A stretch of 64,000 nucleotides of DNA from NCBI RefSeq assembly GCF_000718165.1, contig NZ_JOEY01000017.1:111847-175846 (forward strand), in the 5' to 3' direction. The notes beneath the pieces are model-generated. The model was given only the letters and a program-made list of their open reading frames with translations, was not told where the DNA came from and ran no database searches. The DNA comes from Streptomyces fulvoviolaceus (lineage in GTDB: Bacteria > Actinomycetota > Actinomycetes > Streptomycetales > Streptomycetaceae). Below, piece by piece: positions 1 to 9,212 of the stretch (position 1 is the stretch's first letter; every line of letters begins with the position of its first letter). A program made the translations under genes and the position numbers.

Positions 1-437
1 GTGACCCCGACCTCGCGCTGTACAGCGTCATGGGCGTGATGGTCTGGGTCCAGCTCGGCTTCCCGCTGGTCATCTTCATGGCGGGCCTGCAGCGCGTCGA
101 CCCCCAGTTGTACGAGGCGGCCGAGCTGGACGGCGCCGGCTGGTGGCGCCGCTTCTGGCACATCACGCTGCCGCAGATCCGCCCGGAGATCTACGTCGTC
201 CTGACCTGGTGCTCGATCGCCGCGCTCAAGGTGTTCGGCGCGGTGTACGTCCTGACGAAGGGCGGGCCCGGCGGCGCCACCAACGTCCCCTCCTACTTCT
301 CCTTCACCACGTTCTTCGAGAAGACGCAGGTCGGCTACGGCGCCGCGATCTCCACGGTGCTCACCGTGATCATCCTGCTGCTGTCCCTGGTCGGCCTGAA
401 GCTCCAGACCCGCGCGGAGGAGGGAGCCGAGTCATGA
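1..437 (+). CDS. Sugar ABC transporter permease, 3' part (MalF/UgpA type)
   Basis: Inner permease of a carbohydrate importer, cut by the window edge; the reading frame is open from base 3. The visible ~144 residues include the cytoplasmic EAA loop (EAAELDGAGWWRRFWHITLP), which docks the ATPase, and the two closing membrane helices. The TGA stop overlaps the ATG of the next permease (ATGA), so the two are translationally coupled. No ATPase gene follows. In Streptomyces such importers normally use a shared ATPase (MsiK); that is known for the group and only inferred here. Confidence 0.92.
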   Translation, partial: DPDLALYSVMGVMVWVQLGFPLVIFMAGLQRVDPQLYEAAELDGAGWWRRFWHITLPQIRPEIYVVLTWCSIAALKVFGAVYVLTKGGPGGATNVPSYFSFTTFFEKTQVGYGAAISTVLTVIILLLSLVGLKLQTRAEEGAES

Positions 438-1258
438 CCACCGCCCTACGTCGCTACCCGGTGCTGATCGCCCTGTGCATCGCGGCGCTCTTCATGATCG
501 TGCCGTTCCTGATCGTCACGATCAACGCCTTCAAGTCCCCCACGGAGTACGCCCAGAACGGCCCTCTCAGCCTCCCCGACGGCTTCTACACCGACGGCAT
601 CAGGGACTTCTGGGAGCGCGTCGACTTCGGGCAGAAGCTGGTCAACTCGGTGCTGATCAGCGGGGCAGTGGCCGTGCTCGCGGTCGTCCTGTCGGTGCTG
701 AACGCCTACGCGATCGGCATCGGCCGTATCAAGGGCCGCACCTGGGTGCTCGCCTTCTTCGTCCTCGCGAACATGCTGCCGCAGGAGGCGCTGGTCTACC
801 CGATCTACTACCTGAGCAAGGAGGTCGGCCTCTACGACACCAGGCTCAGCGTGATCATCGTGTTCACGGTCGTCCAGGCGGCGTTCGGCACCTATCTCCT
901 GTCCTCGGTCCTCGGCCAGTTCCCCCGCGAGATCCTGGAGGCCGCCCGGATCGACGGCGCGAGCAAGTGGCAGGTCCTCTGGCGGATCGTCGTCCCCGTC
1001 AGCCGCCCCACCCTCGGCGTGCTCCTGGTCTTCTTCTTCATCTGGACCTGGAACGAGTTCCTGCTCCCCCTGGTCATGCTGATCTCCAACGACAACCAGA
1101 CGGTGTCGGTGGCCCTCGGTGTCCTCCAGGGCCAGCGCCTGATGGACGCCACGATGACCAACGCGGCCGCCCTGCTCGGCGTCCTCCCCGCGATCGTGTT
1201 CTTCCTCGTCTTCCAGCGAACCCTCACCCGCGGGATCGCCGTGGGTGCCGTGAAGTAA
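434..1258 (+). CDS. Sugar ABC transporter permease (MalG type)
   Basis: Second permease of the importer, 274 residues with six predicted membrane helices. An EAA loop (EAARIDGASKWQVLWRIVVP) lies about two-thirds in. The protein ends in the typical GAVK tail of actinobacterial MalG-type permeases. I chose the ATG at 434 because it overlaps the upstream stop and gives the family's usual N-terminus (charged residues, then a helix); an upstream in-frame ATG at 143 would lie inside the preceding gene. The alpha-xylosidase starts 12 bases downstream, so the imported sugar is probably an alpha-xyloside such as a xyloglucan fragment. Confidence 0.93.
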   Translation: MTTALRRYPVLIALCIAALFMIVPFLIVTINAFKSPTEYAQNGPLSLPDGFYTDGIRDFWERVDFGQKLVNSVLISGAVAVLAVVLSVLNAYAIGIGRIKGRTWVLAFFVLANMLPQEALVYPIYYLSKEVGLYDTRLSVIIVFTVVQAAFGTYLLSSVLGQFPREILEAARIDGASKWQVLWRIVVPVSRPTLGVLLVFFFIWTWNEFLLPLVMLISNDNQTVSVALGVLQGQRLMDATMTNAAALLGVLPAIVFFLVFQRTLTRGIAVGAVK

Positions 1259-1270
1259 GGAACCCCCCAC

Positions 1271-3520
1271 ATGAAGTTCACCGACGGCTACTGGCTGCTG
1301 CGCGAGGGCGTCACCGCGGACCACCCGGCCGAGGTCCACGACGTCACCGCGACGGAGGGCACGCTGGAGATCCACGCGCCGTCCCGCCCCATCCGCACCC
1401 GCGGCGACCTGATGACGGGACCGGTCATGACGATCAGCGCGCACGCCCCGATGCCGGACGTCATCGGCGTCACGTTCACCCACTTCGTGGGCGAGCGGCC
1501 GGACGGGCCTCAATTCGAGCTCGGGAAGGAGGAGTTCGCTCCGCACACGGAGTACGACGACGAGCACGCGACCCTCACCTCCGGCGCCCTGTCCGTCAGA
1601 TTCGCCCGCTCCGGCCCCTGGCACGTCGACTTCCTCGCGAACGGCCGCGTCCTCACCTCCAGCGGCACCAAGAGCATGGGCATCATGCGGGACGCGTCCG
1701 GGGCGCACTACCTGCGCGAACAGCTCAACCTCGGTGTCGGCACCTCCGTCTACGGCCTCGGCGAACGCTTCGGCCCCCTCGTCAAGAACGGCCAGGTCGT
1801 CGACATCTGGAACGCCGACGGCGGCACCACCACCGAACAGGCCTACAAGAACGTCCCGTTCTTCCTCACCGACGCCGGCTACGGCGTCTTCGTCGACCAC
1901 CCGGGCAAGGTCTCCTTCGAGGTCGCCTCGGAGGCGGTGTCCCGGGTGCAGTTCAGCGCGGAGACCCAGCAGTTGACGTACTACGTCATCCACGGCCCGA
2001 CCCCGAAGGACATCCTCCGCACGTACACGGCCCTGACCGGCCGCCCGGCCCTCCCGCCCGCCTGGTCCTTCGGGCTGTGGCTGTCGACGTCCTTCACGAC
2101 GTCGTACGACGAGGAGACCGTGACGTCCTTCATCGAGGGCATGCGGGAGCGTGAACTCCCGCTCTCCGTCTTCCACTTCGACTGCTTCTGGATGCGCGAG
2201 CACAACTGGTGCGACTTCGAGTGGGACCCGCGGGTGTTCCCGGACCCGGAGGGCATGCTCGCGCGGCTGAAAGAGCGGGGTCTCCGGGTCTGCGTGTGGA
2301 TCAACCCGTACATAGCCCAGCGCTCGCCCCTCTTCGCCGAGGGCAAGGAGCTGGGTCATCTGCTTCGGAAAGAGGACGGCAGCGTCTGGCAGTGGGACCA
2401 CTGGCAGCCGGGCATGGCGTTCGTGGACTTCACCAGCCCCGCCGCCCGCGACTGGTACGCGGCCAAGCTGGAGGCACTGCTCGCGCAGGGCGTGGACTGC
2501 TTCAAGACCGACTTCGGCGAGCGGGTGCCGCTCGACGTGCGGTGGTCCGACGGCTCCGACCCGGAGCGGATGCACAACTACTACACGTACCTCTACAACC
2601 GCACGGTCTTCGACGTGCTGCGCAAGCACCGGGGTGAGGAGGAGGCCGTCGTGTTCGCGCGGTCCGCGACGGCCGGGAGCCAGAAGTTCCCCGTGCACTG
2701 GGGCGGCGACTGCGAGGCGACCTACGAGTCGATGGCCGAGTCGCTGCGCGGCGGGCTGTCCCTCGGGCTGTCCGGCTTCGGCTTCTGGAGCCACGACATC
2801 GGCGGCTTCGAGGGGACGCCGACGCCTTCGTTGTTCAAGCGGTGGCTGGCCTTCGGGCTGCTGTCGTCCCACAGCCGGCTGCACGGCAGCTCCACCTACC
2901 GCGTGCCCTGGCTGTTCGACGACGAATCCGTGGACGTGCTGCGCCACTTCACCCGGCTGAAGCTGAGCCTCATGCCCTATCTGTACGAGGCCGCCCGCGC
3001 CGCCCACACCGAGGGGACGCCGATGATGCGGGCGATGGTCCTCGAGTTCCCGGACGATCCCGGGTGCGCGTATCTGGAGCGGCAGTACATGCTCGGCCCT
3101 GATCTGCTGGTCGCGCCGGTGTTCAGCGACTCCGGCGATGTCCCGTACTACGTCCCCGAAGGCATCTGGACCCATTTCGTGACCGGCGAGACGGTGACCG
3201 GCCCACGCTGGGTGCGCGAGCGGCACGACTTCCTGAGCGTGCCGTTGCTGGTCCGGCCCGGTGCGGTGATCCCGGTGGGCGCGGTGGCCGACCGGCCCGA
3301 CTACGACCACGCCGACGGGGTCACGCTGCGGGCGTACGGCCTGGAGCGGGGCGCCCAGGTGACGGTGCCGGTGGGGGACGTGACCTTCGTCGTCGTACGG
3401 GAAGGGGACACGCTGCGGGCCTCGTGCAGTGATCCGTCGGCGCCGTGGAGTCTGGCGGCCGGGGAGAGGACGGCACGGGCGAAGGCGGGCACGGGCTTTC
3501 TCTCGCTGGAGCTGAGCTGA
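1271..3520 (+). CDS. yicI: GH31 alpha-xylosidase (YicI type)
   Basis: Cytoplasmic retaining glycosidase, 749 residues, removing alpha-linked xylose from short oligosaccharides such as isoprimeverose. The YicI subgroup signature KTDFGERVP is present, with the presumed nucleophile Asp414, followed by SDGSDPERMHNYY. The presumed acid/base Asp480 lies in HWGGDCEATY. There is no signal peptide, which fits hydrolysis of imported sugar. AAGGAA stands 8 bases before the ATG. The gene sits between the permeases and a LacI gene that it overlaps by one base (TGATG). Family assignment is secure; the natural substrate is inferred. Confidence 0.95.
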   Translation: MKFTDGYWLLREGVTADHPAEVHDVTATEGTLEIHAPSRPIRTRGDLMTGPVMTISAHAPMPDVIGVTFTHFVGERPDGPQFELGKEEFAPHTEYDDEHATLTSGALSVRFARSGPWHVDFLANGRVLTSSGTKSMGIMRDASGAHYLREQLNLGVGTSVYGLGERFGPLVKNGQVVDIWNADGGTTTEQAYKNVPFFLTDAGYGVFVDHPGKVSFEVASEAVSRVQFSAETQQLTYYVIHGPTPKDILRTYTALTGRPALPPAWSFGLWLSTSFTTSYDEETVTSFIEGMRERELPLSVFHFDCFWMREHNWCDFEWDPRVFPDPEGMLARLKERGLRVCVWINPYIAQRSPLFAEGKELGHLLRKEDGSVWQWDHWQPGMAFVDFTSPAARDWYAAKLEALLAQGVDCFKTDFGERVPLDVRWSDGSDPERMHNYYTYLYNRTVFDVLRKHRGEEEAVVFARSATAGSQKFPVHWGGDCEATYESMAESLRGGLSLGLSGFGFWSHDIGGFEGTPTPSLFKRWLAFGLLSSHSRLHGSSTYRVPWLFDDESVDVLRHFTRLKLSLMPYLYEAARAAHTEGTPMMRAMVLEFPDDPGCAYLERQYMLGPDLLVAPVFSDSGDVPYYVPEGIWTHFVTGETVTGPRWVRERHDFLSVPLLVRPGAVIPVGAVADRPDYDHADGVTLRAYGLERGAQVTVPVGDVTFVVVREGDTLRASCSDPSAPWSLAAGERTARAKAGTGFLSLELS

Positions 3521-4530
3521 TGGTGAAGATCACTGATGTGGCGCGGCACGCCGGGGTCTCCCCCAGCACCGTTTCCTACGCCCTCAGCGGCAAGCGGCCC
3601 ATCTCCGAGGAGACCCGGCAGCGGGTCGAGGCGGCCATCCGCGAGCTGGGGTACCGGCCGCACGCGGGCGCCCGGGCGCTGGCCAGCAGCAGGTCGAACG
3701 TACTGGCGCTGGTCGTGCCCTTACGGGCCGGGATCCACGTCCCGGTGGTGATGCAGTTCGCGGTGTCGGTGGTGACGACGGCACGCCGGTACGACCACGA
3801 CGTCCTCCTGCTCACCCAGGAGGAGGGCGAGGAGGGGCTGCGGCGGGTCGCGGACACGGCACTCGTCGACGCGCTGATCGTGATGGACGTCCAACTCGAC
3901 GATCCCCGGCTGCCGTTGCTGCGGGCGCTGGAGCGGCCGTCGGTGATGATCGGCTTTCCTTCTTCCTCTGAGGGCCTGACCTGCATCGACCTCGACTTCA
4001 AGGCGGCCGGCGAGGCCTGCGTGGAGCATCTGGCCAGGCTGGGACATCGGATGGTGGCCCTGGTCGGCTCGCCGCCGGAGGTGTACGTCCGCCAGACCGC
4101 GTTCGCCCAGCGCGTGGTCCAGGGCTTCACGGCCGCCGCCGACCGCAGCGGGATGTCGTCCTCGGTCCATCCCTGCGAGGCCGCGCCCGGTGCCGCCCGC
4201 GTGGTCGCCGAGCAACTCCTGCGCGAACAGCCTGCGTTGACGGGGGTCGTCGTCCACAACGAGCCCCTGCTGGAGCCCCTGATCGACGCCTTCGAGCAGC
4301 TCGGCCTGCGCGTCCCCGGCGATCTGTCCGTCACCGCCATCTGCCCCGACGAACTCGCCGAGGCCGTCCGCGTCCCGGTCACCTCGGTCGCCCTGCCCTC
4401 CGCCGAGGTCGGCACCCGAGCGGTCGAGCTGCTGATGCGGAAGCTGGCCGGCACGGCCGTACCGGAGGCGACGCTGCTGCCGCCCCGGCTGACGGAACGG
4501 GCGAGCACGGCGCCGCGCAACGTGCCCTGA
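3520..4530 (+). CDS. LacI-family transcriptional regulator with a TTA codon
   Basis: DNA-binding regulator, 336 residues. The N-terminal helix-turn-helix is textbook LacI (ITDVARHAGVSPSTVSYALSGKRPI), followed by a periplasmic-binding-protein-like sensor domain. It very likely represses the flanking importer and glycosidase genes when the sugar is absent. The ATG at 3520 overlaps the xylosidase stop and begins directly at the conserved MVKITDVA; an in-frame start at 3445 would lie inside the xylosidase. Codon 68 (3721-3723) is TTA, one of only two in-frame TTA codons I found in the window. In Streptomyces TTA is read only by the developmentally controlled bldA tRNA, so full-length protein may depend on it. 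Confidence 0.93.
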   Translation: MVKITDVARHAGVSPSTVSYALSGKRPISEETRQRVEAAIRELGYRPHAGARALASSRSNVLALVVPLRAGIHVPVVMQFAVSVVTTARRYDHDVLLLTQEEGEEGLRRVADTALVDALIVMDVQLDDPRLPLLRALERPSVMIGFPSSSEGLTCIDLDFKAAGEACVEHLARLGHRMVALVGSPPEVYVRQTAFAQRVVQGFTAAADRSGMSSSVHPCEAAPGAARVVAEQLLREQPALTGVVVHNEPLLEPLIDAFEQLGLRVPGDLSVTAICPDELAEAVRVPVTSVALPSAEVGTRAVELLMRKLAGTAVPEATLLPPRLTERASTAPRNVP

Positions 4531-4602
4531 GCCGCAAAGGACCACAAGAAAGACCACGAAAAAGACCTGTACATGCAAGGCCCTACTTGAAGGAGCCGTG
4601 AC

Positions 4603-7506
4603 ATGAAAGGCACCAAGAGACGCAGATCCAGCCTGATCCTCGCCTTGACCCTGATCGCCGGCCTCGGCGCCACCGTCCCCGCCCACGCCGACCCCGTGTC
4701 CCCCTTCCGCAACCCGGCCCTCCCCGTCGAGAAGCGCGTCGACGACCTGCTCGACCGCCTGACCCTCGACGAGAAGATCTCCCTCCTCCACCAGTACCAG
4801 GCCGCGATCCCCCGCCTCGGCATCCAGTCCTTCCGCACCGGCACCGAGGCCCTGCACGGCGTCGCCTGGCTCGGCGAGGCCACCGTCTTCCCGCAGGCGA
4901 TCGGGCTGGCCTCGGCCTGGGACCCGGCGCTGATGGAGCAGGTCGGCTCGGCGGTCGGCGACGAGGCGCGCGGCTTCCAGCAGGAACGTCCGGCCGGCTG
5001 GGGCCTGAACCTCTGGGCGCCCGTGGTCAACCTGCTGCGCGACCCGCGCTGGGGCCGCAACGAAGAGGGCTACAGCGAGGACCCGGAGCTGACCGGCGCC
5101 CTGTCGACGGCGTACGGCGAGGGCCTGACGGGCGGCGACCCGGACCACCTCAAGACGGCCCCGACCCTGAAGCACTACCTGGCCAACAACAACGAGTGGC
5201 ACCGCACCACCACCTCCTCCGACCTGCGCCCGCGCGTGCAGAAGGAGTACGACGAGCCGGCCTTCAAGCCGGCGATCGAGGCGGACGCGGCCACCGGCGT
5301 GATGTCCTCGTACAACCTGGTCAACGGCCGTCCCGCGACGGTCAATCCGGACCTGGACGACGTCGTACGGAAGTGGACCTCGCAGGACCTCCTGAACGTC
5401 ACCGACGCCTTCGCCCCCGGCAACCTCCCCGGCGACCAGCAGTACTACCCCACCCTCGCCGAGGGCGACGCGGCGGCGATGAAGGCCGGCATCGACAGCT
5501 TCACGGACAACGACGCGAACTCGGGGGTGACGATCGCGGCGGTCAACTCGGCTCTGGAACAAGGCCTGTTGGAGGAGTCGGATGTCGACGAGGCCGTGTC
5601 CCACATCCTGTCCGTGCGCGTCCGGCTCGGCGAGTTCGACCCGGGCGGCGGGAAGTACGGCTCGATCGACGCGTCGGTGATCAACAGTCCCGCGCATCAG
5701 CAGCTGGCGCGGAAGGCGGCGGCCGAGGGGGCAGTGCTGCTCAAGAACTCCGGAACACTCCCGCTGAAGAAGTCCGCCAAGGACGTCGCCGTCGTCGGCC
5801 CCCTCGCCGACACCCTCTACACCGACTGGTACTCCGGCACCCTCCCCTACGCCGTCACCCCCGCCGAGGGCATCGCGGCGAAGCTCGGCGTCTCCCAAGT
5901 GGCGCAGAGCGAGGGCGTGGACCGGATCGCACTGAAGAACGCGGAGACGGGAAAGTACGTCACGGCGGGGACGGACGCGGACGGCGAGCTGCTGCAGGAG
6001 ACCACGGCCTCGGGTACGGCCACCCAGTTCGACGTCTTCGACTGGGGCTCCGGCGTCGTCACCCTGCGCTCAGCCGCCAACGGCAAGTACGTCGGCTACA
6101 ACTGGTCGGGATTCGTCAACGACCAGACACAGCCCAACGGTTGGTTCGTCCAGCAGCAGTTCAAGCTGGAGGAGCAGACCGACGGCACGTACCTGCTGCG
6201 GTACGCCGGCTACGAGACCGAGGAGTCCTGGTGGACGAACCCGGTCTACCTCGGCCCGACGGGCGAGGACGGCACCCTCGGCCTGGTGACGAAGGAGGCC
6301 GCCGCCCACTACACGAAGGACGTCGTCCGCAGCGGCATCGACGAGGCCGTGGCCGCCGTGAAGGGCAGGGACACGGCGGTCGTGGTGGTCGGCTCGAACC
6401 CGTCGATCAACGGCCGCGAGGCCCACGACCGCACCGACATGGCCCTGGCTCCCGCCCAGGAAGCCCTGGTCAAGGCGGTTCACCAGGCCAATCCGAACAC
6501 GGTCGTGATCGTCGAGAACAGCTACCCCACCACCCTCGGCGCCCTCCAGAAGGACGTCCCGGCCCTGCTGTGGACCTCCCACGCCGGCCAGGAGACGGGC
6601 AACGCGCTCGCCGACGTCCTCTACGGCGACGTGAACCCGGCGGGCCGCCTCACCCAGACCTGGTACGAGTCGACCGCCGACCTCCCGTCGATCCTCGACT
6701 ACGACATCATCAAGTCCGACCGCACCTACCAGTACTTCCAGGGCCGGCCGCTCTACCCCTTCGGGTACGGCCTGTCGTACACGAGCTTCCGCTACAGCGG
6801 CCTGAAGAAGGTCGACGGCGGCTACGAGGTCAAGGTCACCAACACGGGCAGCCGCGCCGGCGACGAGGTCGTCCAGCTCTACACCCACCAGCGCGCGTCC
6901 CGCGACAAACAGCCGCTGAAGCAGCTGAAGGCCTTCGACCGGGTGTCCCTGAAGCCGGGCCAGACACGGACGGTCATCCTGAAGGTACGCGCCGCTGACC
7001 TCGCCCACTGGGACGTCACCCGTTCCAAGTGGACGGTGGAGAGCGGCACCTACGACGTCCTGGTCGGCTCCTCGTCCGCCGACATCCGTGCCCGTACGTC
7101 CTGGCAGGTACGCGGCGAGACGATCCCGCCCCGCGACCTGGCCCGCGTCACCCGCGCCGAGAACTTCGACGACTACGAGGGCATCCGCCTGGTCGACGAG
7201 TCGAAGGCCCGCGGTACGGCGGTGTCGGCCTCCGCGGACGGCGCGTGGCTGAAGTTCGCGGACGCCCAACTCGGTTCCGGCGCCGATGAACTGACGGCCC
7301 ACGTGGCGGGCGCGTCCGGCACCCTCGAAGTCCGCCTGGGCTCCCCCACCGGCCCCCTCGCCGGTACGGCCGAGACCGACGGCACGGCGTCGCCGTACAC
7401 CTACGAGACGGTGACGGCGAAGCTCTCCGGGGCCGCGAAGGGCCGTACGGATGTGTATCTGGTGCTGAGCGCGGGCGTACGACTGTCGACGTTCAGTCTG
7501 CGCTGA
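4603..7506 (+). CDS. Secreted multidomain GH3 beta-glycosidase (beta-xylosidase/beta-glucosidase)
   Basis: Extracellular exo-acting glycosidase, 967 residues. A Sec signal peptide covers about residues 1-29, ending PAHA-DP. The GH3 N-domain follows (about 40-335), with a KHYLANNNE block and the likely nucleophile Asp268 in NVTDAFAPGN. The GH3 C-domain is split by an insertion at about 440-565 that looks like a fascin/ricin-type beta-trefoil (repeats of TGKYVTAGTDADG and NGKYVGYNW type). A fibronectin-III-like domain (about 740-820) and a C-terminal CBM6-like sugar-binding domain (about 845-967) complete it. GAAGGAG lies 6 bases before the ATG. Co-location with alpha-xylosidase suggests attack on xylan or xyloglucan; beta-xylosidase and beta-glucosidase cannot be told apart by eye. 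Confidence 0.9.
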   Translation: MKGTKRRRSSLILALTLIAGLGATVPAHADPVSPFRNPALPVEKRVDDLLDRLTLDEKISLLHQYQAAIPRLGIQSFRTGTEALHGVAWLGEATVFPQAIGLASAWDPALMEQVGSAVGDEARGFQQERPAGWGLNLWAPVVNLLRDPRWGRNEEGYSEDPELTGALSTAYGEGLTGGDPDHLKTAPTLKHYLANNNEWHRTTTSSDLRPRVQKEYDEPAFKPAIEADAATGVMSSYNLVNGRPATVNPDLDDVVRKWTSQDLLNVTDAFAPGNLPGDQQYYPTLAEGDAAAMKAGIDSFTDNDANSGVTIAAVNSALEQGLLEESDVDEAVSHILSVRVRLGEFDPGGGKYGSIDASVINSPAHQQLARKAAAEGAVLLKNSGTLPLKKSAKDVAVVGPLADTLYTDWYSGTLPYAVTPAEGIAAKLGVSQVAQSEGVDRIALKNAETGKYVTAGTDADGELLQETTASGTATQFDVFDWGSGVVTLRSAANGKYVGYNWSGFVNDQTQPNGWFVQQQFKLEEQTDGTYLLRYAGYETEESWWTNPVYLGPTGEDGTLGLVTKEAAAHYTKDVVRSGIDEAVAAVKGRDTAVVVVGSNPSINGREAHDRTDMALAPAQEALVKAVHQANPNTVVIVENSYPTTLGALQKDVPALLWTSHAGQETGNALADVLYGDVNPAGRLTQTWYESTADLPSILDYDIIKSDRTYQYFQGRPLYPFGYGLSYTSFRYSGLKKVDGGYEVKVTNTGSRAGDEVVQLYTHQRASRDKQPLKQLKAFDRVSLKPGQTRTVILKVRAADLAHWDVTRSKWTVESGTYDVLVGSSSADIRARTSWQVRGETIPPRDLARVTRAENFDDYEGIRLVDESKARGTAVSASADGAWLKFADAQLGSGADELTAHVAGASGTLEVRLGSPTGPLAGTAETDGTASPYTYETVTAKLSGAAKGRTDVYLVLSAGVRLSTFSLR

Positions 7507-7607
7507 GCAGGTTCGAACTGGCTGCTTTCCGGGGTAGCGGAAATGTGGGGTGACTCTATCTTTGAGGCATTGAGGCCTGACGAAACTCTCGTGGGGAGTC
7601 GATCTCG

Positions 7608-8021
7608 ATGACCGACCGCACCTACCTCAAGCCACCCTGGATGCAGCGCCACGTCGGCAACCGCCTGGCCCCGCTCTTCGGCCGGTCCGTCGTGTCCCGG
7701 CTGGCGGTGCGCGGCCGCCGCTCGGGCCGCGAGCGGACCGTCCCCGTCGCCGTACTTGAGCACGAGGGCGAGCGCTACCTCGTCTCCTATCGCGGCCTCA
7801 GCGACTGGGCCCTCAACCTGCGGGCCGCCCCCGAGGGCCGCCTCGTCACCCGGGGTCGCACGGAGAACATCACCACGGAGGAGGTCCCGGAGTCCGACCG
7901 CCCACCCCTCCTGGCGGCTTACCGCGAGCGCTACGGCAGCATGCCGACGGTGTCCGCCGTCCTGACGGCGCTGCCGGATCCCGCGGACCATCCGGTGTTT
8001 CTCGTACGGCCACGTCCATAG
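7608..8021 (+). CDS. Deazaflavin (F420)-dependent nitroreductase-family protein
   Basis: Small split-barrel oxidoreductase of the DDN/FDOR-B family, 137 residues, the usual size. Supporting motifs are VSRLAVRGRRSGRERTVPVAVLEHEGERYLVSYRGLSDWALNLRAAPEG, where the GRRSGR...V core and the WALNLRA stretch are typical of F420H2-binding members. GGGGAG is placed 9 bases before the ATG. It stands alone between the glycosidase and the tmRNA terminator, with no neighbour that reveals its substrate. Confidence 0.82.
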   Translation: MTDRTYLKPPWMQRHVGNRLAPLFGRSVVSRLAVRGRRSGRERTVPVAVLEHEGERYLVSYRGLSDWALNLRAAPEGRLVTRGRTENITTEEVPESDRPPLLAAYRERYGSMPTVSAVLTALPDPADHPVFLVRPRP

Positions 8022-8036
8022 GCGAATGACTGGGCA

Positions 8037-8082
8037 CATGGTAAAGGCCCCGCCGCTCGAAAGCGACGGGGCCTTTACCATG
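8037..8082. terminator. Strong bidirectional terminator
   Basis: Perfect 16-bp inverted repeat (8037-8052 and 8067-8082) around a 14-base loop that itself pairs partly (CGCT/AGCG). It serves tmRNA on the minus strand and the nitroreductase on the plus strand. Each side reads AAAGGCCCCG into the stem. Confidence 0.85.
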
Positions 8083-8100
8083 TACAAAACATGGGATGAG

Positions 8101-8485
8101 TGGAGATGGCGGGAATCGAACCCGCGTCCACCGGTGCAGAATCAGGGCTTCTCCGTGTGCAGTTCGCTTCGATTTTCTCGGCCCCGGTGATCACGCGAAC
8201 AAGTCGCCGACGGGCCCAGTCACTGTTTGATTTCCCATCGAACCCCGTGACCGGGCTCGATGGTTTAGTTCCCTAGATTATGCCAGGATCCGGGTCGGGA
8301 ACACTCCCGGGCTGACACCCTTTTAGGGTCCTTCAGTCGCTGTTATTAGGCAGCGAGGGCGAAGGACTGGGAATCGCTCTTGGTATTGGCGATTATTGGT
8401 TGCGACATATGGTTTACGAGATCATTGCCGCTTCCTCGACACGCTTCCCCTGCTTCGACATCCGCTGTCGAAACCGATCATCCCC
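8101..8485 (-). ncRNA. ssrA: Transfer-messenger RNA (tmRNA)
   Basis: Ribosome-rescue RNA of about 385 nt. On the minus strand the 5' end GGGGATGATCGGTTTCGAC (8485 downward) pairs with the 3' tRNA-like end CGCCATCTCC (8102-8108). A T-arm GGTTCGATTCC precedes it. The tag reading frame encodes resume Ala then NTKSDSQSFALAA and stop TAA, a typical actinobacterial degradation tag. CCA is not encoded, so I ended the gene at the discriminator base A (8101). Its protein partner smpB lies 115 bases upstream on the same strand. Confidence 0.96.
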
Positions 8486-8600
8486 ATGTTTACAGTATTC
8501 AATTAGATGCTGCTCAAGGTGCGCCCCGTTACCAGCGGGGCTGTGCCCATCGTACGTGACCAACGCACGCCGATGCCACCGTATTCCCGGCGGCCTCGCG

Positions 8601-9158
8601 CTACTGGCCCCGCTGCTTCCGCTTCGCCGCCGCGATCGCGCGGTCCGACTCCCGCCGGTCCTGCTTCTCGCGCAGGGTCTGGCGCTTGTCGTACTCCTTC
8701 TTGCCTCGGGCGAGGGCGATCTCGGCCTTGGCACGGCCGTTGCTGAAGTACAGGGCGAGGGGCACGATCGTGTGACCCGTCTCCTGGGACTTGGACTCCA
8801 GCTTGTCGATCTCCTCGCGGTGCAGGAGCAGCTTGCGCTTGCGGCGCACGGAGTGGTTGGTCCAGGTGCCCTGGTGGTACTCGGGGATGTGGGCGTTGTG
8901 CAGCCACGCCTCGCCCCCGTCGATCTGGACGAATCCGTCGGTCAGCGAGGTGCGTCCCTCGCGCAGCGACTTGACCTCGGTGCCGGTGAGGACGATCCCG
9001 GCCTCGTAGGTGTCGATGATCGCGTAGTCGTGCCGCGCCTTCTTGTTCTGGGCGACGATCTTGCGCTTGCCGCCCTTCTCGCCGTCCCTGGCCTTGCCTG
9101 CGGCCCCGCTGCCCTGCTTGGGCTGGGACTCCTTGGGTACGTACATTCCCTTGCTCAT
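8601..9158 (-). CDS. smpB: SsrA-binding protein SmpB
   Basis: Binds tmRNA and delivers it to stalled ribosomes. 185 residues from this start; the OB-fold core is unmistakable ([68 protein letters not shown]). Three in-frame ATGs compete: 9170, 9158 ([11 protein letters not shown]) and 9146 (MYVPKES). I prefer 9158 because GGACGG lies about 6 bases before it. The ~30-residue Lys/Gly-rich N-terminal extension before the core is longer than in E. coli. The gene is followed by ssrA on the same strand. Confidence 0.95.
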   Translation of the reverse strand: MSKGMYVPKESQPKQGSGAAGKARDGEKGGKRKIVAQNKKARHDYAIIDTYEAGIVLTGTEVKSLREGRTSLTDGFVQIDGGEAWLHNAHIPEYHQGTWTNHSVRRKRKLLLHREEIDKLESKSQETGHTIVPLALYFSNGRAKAEIALARGKKEYDKRQTLREKQDRRESDRAIAAAKRKQRGQ

Positions 9159-9212
9159 AGTGCCGTCCATTTTCGCACTACGGAGGGGGTGTACGGGAAG
9201 CCGATTAACCGC

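Noticed and set aside
446..3310. A 954-codon open frame on the minus strand opposite the permease and xylosidase genes
   Set aside because: It is a shadow of the high-GC plus-strand genes: Arg/Gly/Val-rich composition, no family features, no ribosome site. Similar shadows at 15744-18161 (+), 35405-38116 (+), 44019-46301 (+) and 57739-61068 (-) were also dropped.
4531..4602. LacI operator before the GH3 gene
   Set aside because: No convincing inverted repeat with the usual central CG was found in the 72-base gap; the operator is probably upstream of the window.
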